Source of the DNA: Ignavibacteriota bacterium
GTDB taxonomy: Bacteria > Bacteroidota > Ignavibacteria > Tepidaquicellales > Tepidaquicellaceae
DNA: 62,291 nucleotides
Direction of reading: 5' to 3'
Assembly: GCA_026390735.1 (NCBI GenBank)
Contig: JAPLFJ010000062.1
Location: 1 to 62,291, forward strand
Part shown: piece after piece, positions 1 to 9,288 of the stretch
Layout: the number at the start of each line of letters is the position of its first letter
How positions within the stretch are numbered: position 1 is the first letter of the stretch
Translations under genes and position numbers: made by a program
Notes under the pieces: generated by a model
The model's input: the letters and a program-made list of their open reading frames with translations, nothing else
Database searches by the model: none
Told to the model about the DNA's origin: nothing

Positions 1-126
1 ACTATTTTACAGATTTTGAGTGTAAACAGTTTTAACAAAGTATTGTTAAAAGAACTATTTAAAAATTCAATTATCACAAATAGTACAGATGACAAAACTA
101 AACAACTGTTTTTGTTTGACTTTTAA
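1..126 (+). CDS. IS4-family (DUF4372-type) transposase, C-terminal fragment
   Basis: Frame 1 is open from base 1 to a TAA at 124-126 and encodes 41 residues beginning TILQILSVNSFNK and ending KTKQLFLFDF. The TILQILS stretch followed by a short hydrophilic tail is what I know from the C-terminus of IS4-family DDE transposases with an N-terminal DUF4372. The catalytic core would lie upstream, outside the window, so activity cannot be judged. The same C-terminal motif recurs at the other end of the window in opposite orientation. The family call rests on recall of the motif, not on a search. Confidence 0.7.
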   Translation, partial: TILQILSVNSFNKVLLKELFKNSIITNSTDDKTKQLFLFDF

Positions 127-139
127 CGGGACAGTAGTG
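1..139 (+). mobile_element. Right end of an IS4-family insertion sequence (truncated by window start)
   Basis: The first 126 bases are the tail of a transposase gene and the next 13 bases run to the probable element end at GGACAGTAGTG (129-139). Bases 98-139 match the reverse complement of 62151-62192 at 35 of 42 positions, and the outermost 11 bases are identical. The rest of the element lies outside the window. Confidence 0.7.
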
Positions 140-164
140 AAAATGTTTTTAAAAATTCAGGTTA

Positions 165-2030
165 CTATTTAATCATTACCATTCTTTTGGTTTCCGTATA
201 GCTGCCCGAACGGAGTACGTAATAGTATACACCGCTTGAGTATCTGCTGCCGTTCCAGTTAACTTGGTAAACACCTGTTTTCATGTATTCACTCTTCAGT
301 GTTTCGATTTCCTGTCCAAGTGAATTGAATACCTTAAGTGTTACGTTTGCATCTTTTGGAATCTGAAACTTAATAGTAGTTACCGGATTAAAAGGATTCG
401 GGTAATTATTGTAAAGCTGATAACTTTTTATCGTTCCTGTATTCTCATCAGGCTCTAATTCATCATTACTGGAGTTGTTAGTTTTTTCTCTTATGCGTCC
501 TTCTGAAACATAATCCACATTATTAAGAGAAATAATGCAATCCTTCAGAGCAATAAATTCAGGAATACCTGTAGGTTCAACATTTTCAACTTCTATTCCC
601 ATCATCTGAAGAATCCCATACAGACCTTCATTAATAGTGAACGTGTATTTCCTTGCAGGGTTGAACTGCTGGTTGTTTATTCTTATTGAAGAAATCATTA
701 CACGGTTTCCAACGGGGTTATTTGGGTTATATTTGAAAATCATACCCGATACCTGAAGAAAGAAATCTTCTGAAATACCAAGTTGTGAAAGACCAGTTTC
801 AAGACCCTTTATTAACTCTGTCCCTCTGATTTTCATCTTCAGCAGATTAAATCCGAGTCCTGTTGTTGTGTCGAAACCGTATGCAGCAGTCTGAAATATA
901 TCAGCACTGTTAATCTTTCCTTTGTATATTTTCTGTGTAATAAGTCCGTTAGCAGTTATTGCAATATCAGTATGAGTCTTGCGCCTGTAACTGTCCGTAA
1001 TCAGGTTTCCTATCGGACTGTCCTTGTAATGAACGTTGTGACTGTTGTTTGTTCTTCCAATATCATTCTTTGCAGTGCCAATCATAGTTCCGTAAACATC
1101 TCCGTACGTCGATACTATTCCCTGTTTAAGATAGTCGACAACTCCCTGAATTTCTGTTGCCTGTGGAACTGATGCATCTGCATGAATAAGGTCATAACTG
1201 TTGAATGTTACTCCTGTAGCGGAGTAAGTAAATTTTAATTTACCAACGTATTCATAACTTTCTCCAGCCTGTACAACGTAAGTCTGGAATCCTGCAGGGT
1301 TGTTAACTGTTTTTGGCTGGTTAAATAAATAGTGGTCATGTCCCCCTACAATAATGTTAATTCCCGGTATGTTTGCTGCCAGCGAACTGTCTATTGCCCA
1401 GCCGAGGTGAGAAAGCATTATAATGACATTTGCTCCTTGGCCCTGCAATGCTGATACGGTTGCATACGTTATTTCAGCAATGCTGTCGTTAATTACGACC
1501 GGGTATGGATTTCCTAAAGGACTTGGAATAGTCATTCCGAAAATACCTACCTTAACACCCGATACGGTCTTGATTGTATAAGGTGTTACAAAATTACCGA
1601 GCTGCGGGAATCCGCTTAAGTTAAGGTTTGCTGAAAGAACAGGGAAACCACCGTTTGGAAAGCTTTCCTGCAAAACGGAATACAGTGTTGTGGAACCTAA
1701 GTCAAATTCGTGATTGCCAACTGTCAGTGCATCACAGCCAAGCTGTTGAAGAATCTGAAGTTCGGGTACTCCGAAATACTTGTTGAAGAATAAATCTCCG
1801 ACACTGAAATCTCCCGCATGTAAAAACATAACATTTGGTTCTGTAGCTTTTACAGTTCCGATAATTGTTGCGGCTTTTCCGATTCCGCCAATCGTTCCTT
1901 TGTTATTCGCATCCTTCGGTCCAAAGGCGTCAAGATGTGAGTGGGAATCACCTGTGTGTAATAGAGTTATTTGTGTGCTCTGTGCGTACACGAAACTGGT
2001 GAACAGTAAGAAAAATACTAAAGTCTTCAT
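165..2030 (-). CDS. Secreted 5'-nucleotidase / UshA-like metallophosphoesterase with T9SS C-terminal sorting domain
   Basis: The protein is a predicted exported calcineurin-like phosphoesterase joined to a 5'-nucleotidase C-terminal domain. Metal-binding motifs are clear (TGDSHSH, HAGDF, GNHEFD, then SHLG and GGHDHY), matching the two-metal site of UshA. The second domain begins around SPIGNLITDSYRRKT; the substrate loop usually read as NGGGIR is replaced by NGLITQ, so substrate preference may differ. The last ~85 residues form a type IX sorting domain starting NNYPNPFNP. I start at the ATG at 2030 (MKTLVFFLLFTSFVYAQ, a signal peptide), because a GGAGA sits 8 bases upstream; an in-frame ATG at 2045 would add five residues. 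Likely a surface enzyme releasing phosphate from nucleotides. Confidence 0.88.
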   Translation of the reverse strand: MKTLVFFLLFTSFVYAQSTQITLLHTGDSHSHLDAFGPKDANNKGTIGGIGKAATIIGTVKATEPNVMFLHAGDFSVGDLFFNKYFGVPELQILQQLGCDALTVGNHEFDLGSTTLYSVLQESFPNGGFPVLSANLNLSGFPQLGNFVTPYTIKTVSGVKVGIFGMTIPSPLGNPYPVVINDSIAEITYATVSALQGQGANVIIMLSHLGWAIDSSLAANIPGINIIVGGHDHYLFNQPKTVNNPAGFQTYVVQAGESYEYVGKLKFTYSATGVTFNSYDLIHADASVPQATEIQGVVDYLKQGIVSTYGDVYGTMIGTAKNDIGRTNNSHNVHYKDSPIGNLITDSYRRKTHTDIAITANGLITQKIYKGKINSADIFQTAAYGFDTTTGLGFNLLKMKIRGTELIKGLETGLSQLGISEDFFLQVSGMIFKYNPNNPVGNRVMISSIRINNQQFNPARKYTFTINEGLYGILQMMGIEVENVEPTGIPEFIALKDCIISLNNVDYVSEGRIREKTNNSSNDELEPDENTGTIKSYQLYNNYPNPFNPVTTIKFQIPKDANVTLKVFNSLGQEIETLKSEYMKTGVYQVNWNGSRYSSGVYYYVLRSGSYTETKRMVMIK

Positions 2031-2080
2031 TTGGATAATCTCCATTTTAATTTTAAAATCAGTTCAAAATTAAAAATAAA

Positions 2081-2105
2081 CGACAGTGTGATTGTCACAC
2101 TGTCG
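2081..2105 (-). terminator. Perfect 11-bp stem hairpin downstream of the response regulator
   Basis: CGACAGTGTGA and TCACACTGTCG flank a TTG loop. Read on the minus strand it follows the response-regulator stop codon and is trailed by TTTATTTTTAATTTT, as expected for a rho-independent terminator. It also lies just upstream of the phosphoesterase gene, so an operator role is possible. Confidence 0.65.
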
Positions 2106-2146
2106 TTAAAGAGATGTCAAAAGAATGTAAAAAGATAATTCCGTTC

Positions 2147-2827
2147 CTATTTCACGAATTTGTATCCGGCAGAATGTATTGTCTGAATATGTTTTGGTAC
2201 TGAGGGATTATTTTCAATCTTTTTTCTTATCATTAAAATGTAATTATCAACTGTTCTTGTAGTAGGGAATACGTCGTAGCCCCAGACCTCGTCAAGAAGC
2301 TGGTTTCTTGTTACGACTTCACCCTCGTGCTTTATGAAGAACTTAAGTATTTCAAATTCCTTAAGAGACATTTCAAGAGTTTTCTTTCCCTTAACTAATT
2401 CCAGTCTCTTAAAGTCGAGCTTTATGTCAGCAAATGTGTAAGTCTCAAAATCCTTCTCTATATTGTTAACGCGCCGGAGTATTGCATTTATTCTCGCAAT
2501 AAGTTCTCTGATGCTGAAAGGCTTCGTAATGTAATCATCTGCACCAAGCCCTAGCCCCAGTACTTTGTCTGACTCTGCACTCTTGCCCGTAAGCATAATG
2601 ACAGGTGTGTTCATATTCTGGCTTCTTATATCTCTGCAAATATCGAACCCGTTTTTAGACGGAAGCATAACGTCGAGTATTATCAGGTCGGGTTTATTCT
2701 TTATAGCAGACTGAAACCCTTTTTCCCCGTCTGCCTCTGTGAGCACCTTGAAGTGTTCTAGTTCAAGGTTTTCTTTCAGTCCTTTTGAAATCGAACTGTC
2801 GTCTTCAACGATTAATATTGTTTTCAT
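2147..2827 (-). CDS. OmpR/PhoB-family response regulator
   Basis: A 226-residue two-domain transcriptional regulator. The receiver domain carries acidic residues D9-D10, phospho-acceptor D52 in LIILDVMLPS and conserved K102 in DDYITKPF. The C-terminal winged helix (about residues 130-226) has the usual EFEILKFF and TVDNYILMIRKKIE segments and ends GYKFVK. It lies 10 bases downstream of a histidine kinase gene on the same strand, so the two almost certainly form one operon and one signalling pair. The signal and target genes are unknown; the neighbouring secreted phosphoesterase is a possible target only by position. Confidence 0.93.
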   Translation of the reverse strand: MKTILIVEDDSSISKGLKENLELEHFKVLTEADGEKGFQSAIKNKPDLIILDVMLPSKNGFDICRDIRSQNMNTPVIMLTGKSAESDKVLGLGLGADDYITKPFSIRELIARINAILRRVNNIEKDFETYTFADIKLDFKRLELVKGKKTLEMSLKEFEILKFFIKHEGEVVTRNQLLDEVWGYDVFPTTRTVDNYILMIRKKIENNPSVPKHIQTIHSAGYKFVK

Positions 2828-2837
2828 AATCTATATG

Positions 2838-5189
2838 TTATGTTTCTGAAATTTTAAACCTGAGTGAAAAAGTACTTCCTTTTCCTACTTCGCTCTCTAC
2901 TTTTATTTCGCCTTCATGCGCAGACATAATATTCTTAACTATTGCCAGTCCTATTCCCGCTCCTCCTGTATGTTTCTCGTTTTCCTTCTGAATCCTGTAA
3001 AAGTTTTCAAATATGTTTTCAAGTTCTTTCTCTTCGATGCCTTTTCCGTTATCCTTAACAGATATTAAAGCGTGGTCGTTATCAAGTTTTAAGCTAATTT
3101 CTATTATCGGGTTTTCACCGGAATACTTAAGTGCGTTCGAGAGAAGATTAATCAGTACTTCGGAGATTGCATCACTGTCAGCATTGATAAACAGTTTCCC
3201 GCTGCATACATTCTTTATGAGTTCTGCATTATTCTTTTTAAACTGGTATTCCATTGTATTCAGAATGTATTCAAGAATGCTGTTTACACAAATCGTTTCA
3301 AAATAGTATTTTTTGATACCTCTTTCAATCTTTGAGAAGTCAAGTATAGTGTTTATTATTCTCGTGAGTCTTCCGCTTTCTCCGTAAATAATCTCTGCGT
3401 ATTCCTTTTGCTTATCCTTGGCTATTTCCCTGTCAGACATAAGGGTTTCGGCAAAAAGCTGTATTGATGTTAAAGGGGTCTTCAGTTCGTGTGAAACACT
3501 CGATACGAAATCAGACTTCATTGAATTAAGTTCTTCGAGCCTTTTCTTTTCTGTTTCGTTTATTATTATTTTCTCTCTGAGTTCAATCCTTTGAAGCAGC
3601 GATGCAGCATTGTCGGCAAAGGACTTTAGTATCTCAAGGTCTGAATCAAGGTATTTTATTCCCGAGAGTTTTTCTCCAAGCATTATTGCCCCGATTTCTT
3701 TTCCAGGCTGAGCCGTTAAAGGAATCATTATAATATACTCAGGATTGTTTATAATGGTATCCGTAATATCTGTGTTCTCGGCGCTTTCATTAATACCTGC
3801 GAGAAACCTGAAATGCCCTCCTTCTCTATCTTTAAGAAGAATGGAAGATTTTCTTGTCGGTATAATCTCGTTAATTTCTCTCAACAGTTTCTCGCCGAGT
3901 TCCTTGGATGTGTTACAGTCAGCAAGATTCCGGTTTACCTTATTTATGGCTTTTCTGAAATCATACCTTACCCTGTAAAAATACTTATCAACGAATCCCT
4001 GAACTTTGATTCTCAGAGGATTGAATATAATTGCAATGAATACTGCAGATATCAGCGAATACACAGGCTGCATTTCTCCAATTGCGTTTGAAAACACTGT
4101 ACTTAACGCATATATCGTAAAGAAAAACAACCCTGTAAGAACAATGGTTATCGTACCGTAAACAATACTTTTGCTGAATATGAATTCAATATCGAAAAGT
4201 TTGTACTTTAAAACACCTATCACGAATGACAATGGGATTAAAATAAGGAATGCCATGGAATATTCTTCTTCAATAATCAAACCCGAATTCAGAAGGTTTG
4301 GTATCACCCAGAACAATATGTACGGCATGAGGCCCGTAAGTAAGCCCCATAGCGCCCATTGTACTCTCCGCCTGTCGCTGTCTTCTTTGTTCGAGAAAAA
4401 CGAAATGCCGAAATTAACTATTGCCCATACTGCTCCTGAAAGAAGGACAAAAAGGAGTACTTTCCATAATGTGTGATATAAATCAACGTAGAATAATTCA
4501 TTACCTGTTACAATTTTTAACTGTACGAAATTTATTGCCAGGCCGAGTATTGTTATAAGCACATAAACAGTTCTTACTGCAAACTTTGACCCATAAATTC
4601 TTTTCGGGAATATAAGGGAGAAGTGTATCAACAATGATATTCCTCCTGTGTATGCAAACATGTGAAGCACTCTTATGAGTGTTGAATATGATAAAAGTGA
4701 AGCATAGCACTTACCCGGAGACGTCATTATAGCGGCGGAAAAAATAATCAGCATTGCGAAAAGAACCTTTGCAGTAGTTTCCTTCGGTTTTCTCATAAAC
4801 ACAAAAAACCCCAGGCACCAGAAGGTTATTCCAATTGTACTGCTGACGTACAGAAAAGAGCTGTCTTTATATGCTTTAACAAGTTTTACTTTAATGGGGT
4901 ATTCGGTCTTTCCGTTCTGAATCTTTAATGTGACCTCATCTCCTACGTTCAAAACGTCCGAACGAAACTCTACCTGGTTTGCATCGTTAAGTGCTTCGCC
5001 GTTAAATTCTTTAATGATTGAACCTTTTGAGATATATCCCTGAAAGTCTTCGGTTACTATAATAGAGTTGTTTAACTCTTCATAAGCAAAAGGTAAAGTT
5101 GGTTTGTTCGAAAGTAATTCAATGCCGGCTATTCCGGTTGCCAGAGCAGCTAAAGCAAATAAAAAGCCTAAATAGCTATAAATCTTCAT
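2838..5189 (-). CDS. Membrane sensor histidine kinase with N-terminal PDZ-like domain and GAF-like domain
   Basis: A 783-residue kinase. Residues 1-25 form a membrane anchor. Residues ~45-105 look like a PDZ fold, with GYISKGSIIKEFNGEAL resembling the carboxylate-binding loop. About eight membrane segments follow (roughly 115-390), then a GAF-like region (~410-530), a dimerisation/phospho-acceptor domain with H567 in SSVSHELKTPLTS, and an HATPase domain with N, DNGKGIEEKEL and GGAGIGLAIVK boxes. The PDZ domain suggests sensing of peptide ends in the periplasm. Pairs with the response regulator 10 bases downstream. Confidence 0.9.
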   Translation of the reverse strand: MKIYSYLGFLFALAALATGIAGIELLSNKPTLPFAYEELNNSIIVTEDFQGYISKGSIIKEFNGEALNDANQVEFRSDVLNVGDEVTLKIQNGKTEYPIKVKLVKAYKDSSFLYVSSTIGITFWCLGFFVFMRKPKETTAKVLFAMLIIFSAAIMTSPGKCYASLLSYSTLIRVLHMFAYTGGISLLIHFSLIFPKRIYGSKFAVRTVYVLITILGLAINFVQLKIVTGNELFYVDLYHTLWKVLLFVLLSGAVWAIVNFGISFFSNKEDSDRRRVQWALWGLLTGLMPYILFWVIPNLLNSGLIIEEEYSMAFLILIPLSFVIGVLKYKLFDIEFIFSKSIVYGTITIVLTGLFFFTIYALSTVFSNAIGEMQPVYSLISAVFIAIIFNPLRIKVQGFVDKYFYRVRYDFRKAINKVNRNLADCNTSKELGEKLLREINEIIPTRKSSILLKDREGGHFRFLAGINESAENTDITDTIINNPEYIIMIPLTAQPGKEIGAIMLGEKLSGIKYLDSDLEILKSFADNAASLLQRIELREKIIINETEKKRLEELNSMKSDFVSSVSHELKTPLTSIQLFAETLMSDREIAKDKQKEYAEIIYGESGRLTRIINTILDFSKIERGIKKYYFETICVNSILEYILNTMEYQFKKNNAELIKNVCSGKLFINADSDAISEVLINLLSNALKYSGENPIIEISLKLDNDHALISVKDNGKGIEEKELENIFENFYRIQKENEKHTGGAGIGLAIVKNIMSAHEGEIKVESEVGKGSTFSLRFKISET

Positions 5190-5199
5190 CTATATTCAT

Positions 5200-5449
5200 T
5201 CACATTATTTTTGAGGCCTTGAAATTTAACAGAATAATATTTAAAAAGTAATACCTCGGCATTTACATAATACACATTCCTTTTATTAGTACATCTTTCT
5301 TTCGTGTAAATTCGTGTCAGCTCTAATCTCTTACCCTGAAAAATATCCGCGATAATCGTCTTAAATCTGTGTAAATCAGCGTTCAAATCTTTTACTCTTT
5401 GGCTTCAGTGAATATCAGTCTCTATCATCTTTTATCAGTGTGCCGTCTC
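5200..5449. repeat. Intergenic repeat-like stretch (degenerate)
   Basis: Read on the minus strand this contains AACGCTGATTTACACAG, ATTATCGCGGAT and ACGAATTTACACGAA, a text of near-repeated 'ATTTACACGGATTT'-like phrases that I recognise as a dispersed non-coding intergenic motif in many bacterial genomes. A 66-codon open frame here (5186-5386, minus) has no family resemblance and is not called as a gene. Confidence 0.4.
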
Positions 5450-6724
5450 TTATCTCTTCTTCCCATACCAAACCTCGCATACTGCTTCCACAAGTTTGTC
5501 AATGTCCTCTTTTGTATGGAGAGCCATCAGCGATATTCTGAACCTCTGCTGACTTATAGGAACTGCAGGATATTCTATAGAATTAAGGAATATTCCCATT
5601 TCGTGAAATTTAAATACCGAATCTCTTATCTTCATTTCTGCCGGTACCCTTAGCGCTATTATAGGAGTCTGTGTCTTTATGTCAAACCCGTTTTCGTTTA
5701 ATTTTGCAACTGCGTAGTTGACGTTTGAACGCAACTGACTAACGTATTCCGGATGTTTGATTATGGCTTCCAGTCCTGCTTTTACTGCAGCCACTATAAT
5801 TGGCGGCAACGATGCTGAAAACATATAAGACCTCGCGAAGAATCTAAGGTAATCAGTAACACATTTATCTCCTGCTACAAAACCTCCAGTCATTCCAAGT
5901 GCCTTGCTGAACGTTCCCATAATAATATCAACGTCGTCTTCAACGCCGAAATGCTGAGCCGTTCCGCCGCCCGTTTCTCCTGTAACCCCTGTTCCGTGCG
6001 CATCATCAACTATCAGGCTTGCCTTGTATCTTTTGCAGAGCGGTGCAATCTCGTTAAGCGGCGCCATATCTCCATCCATTGAATACACTCCTTCTACACA
6101 CACGAATATTTCTCCTTTAACGACACTACGGTGTTTGATTAATAAGTTCTCTAAATCTTGTACATCATTATGTCTGAACTTATACGATTCAATTCTTCCC
6201 ATCTTTATTCCGTCGCATAGAGAAGCGTGACTGTACTCATCATACAAAACTATATCGTCTCTGTTCACGAGTCCCGTCACCAGACCTACGTTAGCACCGT
6301 ATCCTGATGCAAATATCATCGCGCTTTCTTTCTTCTTGAAATCAGCAAGCATTTCTTCAACTTCGTAATGCAGCTTTGTGTATCCGTTCAGAAGCGGCGG
6401 TCCGCCGATTCCTATTCCGTATTTCTCTATAGATTTCTTTACGCTTTCCTTTATGTAAGGATTGTTTGCGAGTCCAAGATAATTATTCGAGCCGAACATC
6501 AGCATCTTCTTTGTCTTTCCCGTTTTCGGGTCTATTACACTTACTTTTCTGTCAGCCTGCGAATCGATTACTCTCATATAAAGTACCCTTTTGTTTTCAA
6601 TTTCTTCGTTTATGTAATTTGAGAAGAACTCTGTTCTCTCTTTAAGGGTCTTCCTTCTTGTCTGAATAAGTAAATCACTCAAACTGAAGTTTTCCCCGCC
6701 CTGATATGTATTTGTATTTTCCAT
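5450..6724 (-). CDS. Alpha-oxoamine synthase (KBL / serine palmitoyltransferase / BioF family), PLP-dependent
   Basis: A 424-residue aminotransferase-fold enzyme that would condense an acyl-CoA or acyl-ACP with an amino acid and lose CO2. Signature residues are present: GSNNYLGL near 78-85, H166 in YSHASLCDG, D241/H243 in VDDAHGTG, and the PLP-binding K274 in GTFSKALGMTGG. An N-terminal extension of ~40 residues precedes the usual start of the fold. Resemblance is closest to serine palmitoyltransferase-like and CqsA-like members rather than to a biotin-operon BioF; no bio genes are nearby. It is the last gene of a five-gene minus-strand cluster (rSAM, ThiL-like, lipid-kinase-like, UbiA), which argues for a role in a specialised lipid or long-chain amine. 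Exact substrates cannot be read from sequence. Confidence 0.85.
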   Translation of the reverse strand: MENTNTYQGGENFSLSDLLIQTRRKTLKERTEFFSNYINEEIENKRVLYMRVIDSQADRKVSVIDPKTGKTKKMLMFGSNNYLGLANNPYIKESVKKSIEKYGIGIGGPPLLNGYTKLHYEVEEMLADFKKKESAMIFASGYGANVGLVTGLVNRDDIVLYDEYSHASLCDGIKMGRIESYKFRHNDVQDLENLLIKHRSVVKGEIFVCVEGVYSMDGDMAPLNEIAPLCKRYKASLIVDDAHGTGVTGETGGGTAQHFGVEDDVDIIMGTFSKALGMTGGFVAGDKCVTDYLRFFARSYMFSASLPPIIVAAVKAGLEAIIKHPEYVSQLRSNVNYAVAKLNENGFDIKTQTPIIALRVPAEMKIRDSVFKFHEMGIFLNSIEYPAVPISQQRFRISLMALHTKEDIDKLVEAVCEVWYGKKR

Positions 6725-6807
6725 TATAGTCTTCCTTTTGTTTTAATTTCTAATGTAAAAATATATTCAATGCCCTTTTCTATTGTCACGCACAGGTAAA
6801 TCAATTG

Positions 6808-8247
6808 TCAAAATATTGTAAAAGAATGACTGAACTCAAACCTGTCGGCTTTCACTTCTTTTGGTTCTTTGCCGAAATATTCTTTATACAGCGGGTAAAC
6901 TTTCTTTACTGCATGGTCTTTCTGGAATACAGATAATTTAATCAGTATCAGGGATGATACCATTATGTTTATGGTTCTTCTTATAACATTGTCATAACCA
7001 AGTTGTGCTTTCACGAGTCTGTACACTCTTCTCAGTGTATTCTTCACAGAGTAGAATGATTCGTTCACGTTTCTGTAAGCATCGAATACTTCCTTTGGTG
7101 TAACTTTCTTCGGAATAATAACAAGATGGTCTCCTTCGTAATGTGAAAGTTCATCGTCGACAATCCTACCTTCTTCGCTCACAGTTTTATGAAATGCCGT
7201 ACCCGGAATCGGTATCGATAACGAAGTAAGTATTGCCGCAGGGTCAACGTCTTCAAGTTTATCAATGAGTGAATCATAGTATTCCTTTGTGTCTTCATCG
7301 AGTGCAAGCATCAGTCCCGCAAAAACAAGTATTCCGCGCTTCTTCAACTTCATAAATAATTCCTTGTACTCTTCAACCTTGTTCTGCTTCTTATGAACTG
7401 AGGCAAGACTCTGCTCGCTTATAGATTCCATTCCGATAAATGCCATCCTGCAGTTTGCCTCTGCAAGCAGGTCAACAAACTCATCGTCCTGCAGGCAGTC
7501 AAAACTGAACTGCACTCCAAGTCCCCATAACTTTAACTTTGCTATTTCTTTAAGAAGTTCTTTTGCATATTTCCTGTCGCCTCCAAGATTGTTGTCGAGA
7601 AGCATCGCAAACTTTCTCTTATGAAACGGCAGTGATGACGCTGACTTCAAATCGTTTATGACATCTGCAACAGGTCTTTTTCTGTAAGGCATCGGAGTAA
7701 TGTTCAGCTGACAGTAGCTGCACGTAAACGGACACCCTCTCGTTGCTTCAGTAACAACCGGCATTGCAAAGTCAGACTCAATAAGGTCATACCTCGGCGC
7801 AGGAATGCCTGCAAGAGATTTCAGCACTGGGGCTTTATAAGATTTCTCAAGCCTTCCGCTGACTGCATCGTAAACAACTTTCTCCCATATACCTTCTGCC
7901 TCGCCAATAACAGTTGAATTGAAATAAGGAATAACCTTATCAGGAAAGTTAGTTGCATACCTTCCTCCTGCAATAACTGTCTTTCCAAGTTCTCTGAACT
8001 TTCTGCTAACTTCTTTTGCGTGTTCAAAACAGTAATCCATAAAACTCAGCGCAACGATGTCAGCATCAGTGTTATAATCTATCGGCCTTACCATTTCGTG
8101 CAGAAGTTCTATATCTACTATCGGCGGAGTAAGTCCCGCAAGCAGTGCTCCCGAAAGCGGGGGTGCAGGGCTCTTTGCAAAGTCGAACCTGTTTTCTCCT
8201 GCCAGGTTCTGAAACAATACTATTATTAAGAGTTTTTGCTTTTTCAT
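6808..8247 (-). CDS. B12-binding-domain radical SAM enzyme
   Basis: A 479-residue protein with an N-terminal cobalamin-binding-like Rossmann domain (about 1-135; no DxHxxG motif, as is common in this class) followed by a radical SAM barrel with the cluster motif C172-x3-C176-x2-C179 in TRGCPFTCSYC. The GGRYATNFP and GEAEGIWEKVV segments are typical of class B radical SAM proteins. A C-terminal helical region (~400-479) is unassigned. Such enzymes methylate or rearrange unactivated carbons, often in lipids and isoprenoids. The gene sits 12 bases downstream of the ThiL-like gene in the five-gene cluster. Confidence 0.87.
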   Translation of the reverse strand: MKKQKLLIIVLFQNLAGENRFDFAKSPAPPLSGALLAGLTPPIVDIELLHEMVRPIDYNTDADIVALSFMDYCFEHAKEVSRKFRELGKTVIAGGRYATNFPDKVIPYFNSTVIGEAEGIWEKVVYDAVSGRLEKSYKAPVLKSLAGIPAPRYDLIESDFAMPVVTEATRGCPFTCSYCQLNITPMPYRKRPVADVINDLKSASSLPFHKRKFAMLLDNNLGGDRKYAKELLKEIAKLKLWGLGVQFSFDCLQDDEFVDLLAEANCRMAFIGMESISEQSLASVHKKQNKVEEYKELFMKLKKRGILVFAGLMLALDEDTKEYYDSLIDKLEDVDPAAILTSLSIPIPGTAFHKTVSEEGRIVDDELSHYEGDHLVIIPKKVTPKEVFDAYRNVNESFYSVKNTLRRVYRLVKAQLGYDNVIRRTINIMVSSLILIKLSVFQKDHAVKKVYPLYKEYFGKEPKEVKADRFEFSHSFTIF

Positions 8248-8259
8248 TTTCTTTTCTCC

Positions 8260-9288
8260 TTAAAAACTAAAGATTTTAAAAAGTTCTTGTATGTATTCCT
8301 CTGTATTACCTTTTGTCTCTGAAAGTAAATTTCTTATTCTCGCAGAATCCGGATAGTATATTATTTCATCTGCGGCTATGTTAATCTTTATCTCGCGGCA
8401 GACCTTTCCAATTCTTATCGGATTCCATCCGATTATTTTTGCTTCTTTAAGAAATGCATCGTTGTCTTTTTCGTTTACTGTAAACACGAGTTCAAACTCT
8501 CCGTGTTGTCCTGCAAGCATTATGAGCGGCGACTTTTGTACAAGCTTTGCCATCTCAATTGATTCAGTGTCAATGTATTCATCCGGCTTTGCGTCTATTA
8601 TAAACCCTTTTTTGTTAACCCTCATTAACTGGTCAAGTGTTGTTATCACTCCGTCGCTTGTGTCCATACAACAGCTTGCATATTTCCTCATAATCTTTCC
8701 GTGTTGGATTCTTGACTCGGGCATATACTTAATGTTTTTTCCCGTTTCATAAATCTTTGTTAATGCATAAGCACTTCCTCTTCCTGCATATCCCGAAATG
8801 TAAACAAGGTCTCCTTCTCTGCATCCTTTTCTCGTTACAACCTTATCGTCGTTTATTAGTCCGATTGCAGTTGCTCCGAATTGCCTTACAGATGAAAAGT
8901 TAGTATCACCGCCAAGTACAAAAAATCCCGTTGCCCCGCAGGCATCGTTAATTCCTCTTTGTATTTCTGAAATAAATTCAGGCGTATCATTTTCTTTGAA
9001 TGTCTCATTCAGAAGTAATCCCAGCGGTTCTGCACCAACAGCAGATATATCACTTGCGTTTACCATTACTGCCATCCACCCAATCTGGTATGGGTCGGTG
9101 TATAAACCCTTTTCGATTTCCTCTGAAATGACATCCGTTGTTACTGCCATCATTACCGAAGTACCCGGTAAGCTTATTATTTCTGCATCGCTTTCGTTCA
9201 GTTTATTCACTTGCAGAGTCGAGCGTTTTAAATTTCTGCAGAGTGTTTCAACAAAGTTGTTTTCTGATATGATGTTTTTTACCTGCAT
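8260..9288 (-). CDS. ThiL/PurM-superfamily ATP-dependent enzyme (thiamine-monophosphate kinase-like)
   Basis: A 342-residue AIR-synthase-fold protein. The N-terminal half has VTTDVISEEIEKG, IGWMAVMVNASDISAVGA and VLGGDTN, all hallmarks of ThiL; the second half has GDLVYISGYAGRGSAY and MDTSDGVITTL. True ThiL usually begins with a DDAAV metal motif, which here reads SDAEIISL, so the acidic pair is not fully kept. The start overlaps the end of the lipid-kinase-like gene by 10 bases. With no thiamine genes nearby, I infer a paralogue acting on the cluster's own phosphorylated intermediate rather than on thiamine phosphate. True ThiL remains an alternative. Confidence 0.75.
   Translation of the reverse strand: MQVKNIISENNFVETLCRNLKRSTLQVNKLNESDAEIISLPGTSVMMAVTTDVISEEIEKGLYTDPYQIGWMAVMVNASDISAVGAEPLGLLLNETFKENDTPEFISEIQRGINDACGATGFFVLGGDTNFSSVRQFGATAIGLINDDKVVTRKGCREGDLVYISGYAGRGSAYALTKIYETGKNIKYMPESRIQHGKIMRKYASCCMDTSDGVITTLDQLMRVNKKGFIIDAKPDEYIDTESIEMAKLVQKSPLIMLAGQHGEFELVFTVNEKDNDAFLKEAKIIGWNPIRIGKVCREIKINIAADEIIYYPDSARIRNLLSETKGNTEEYIQELFKIFSF

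Noticed and set aside
5186-5386. 66-codon minus-strand frame with a text of NADLHRFKTII
   Set aside because: Falls in the repeated intergenic phrase and shows no domain; this text is commonly mis-called as protein.
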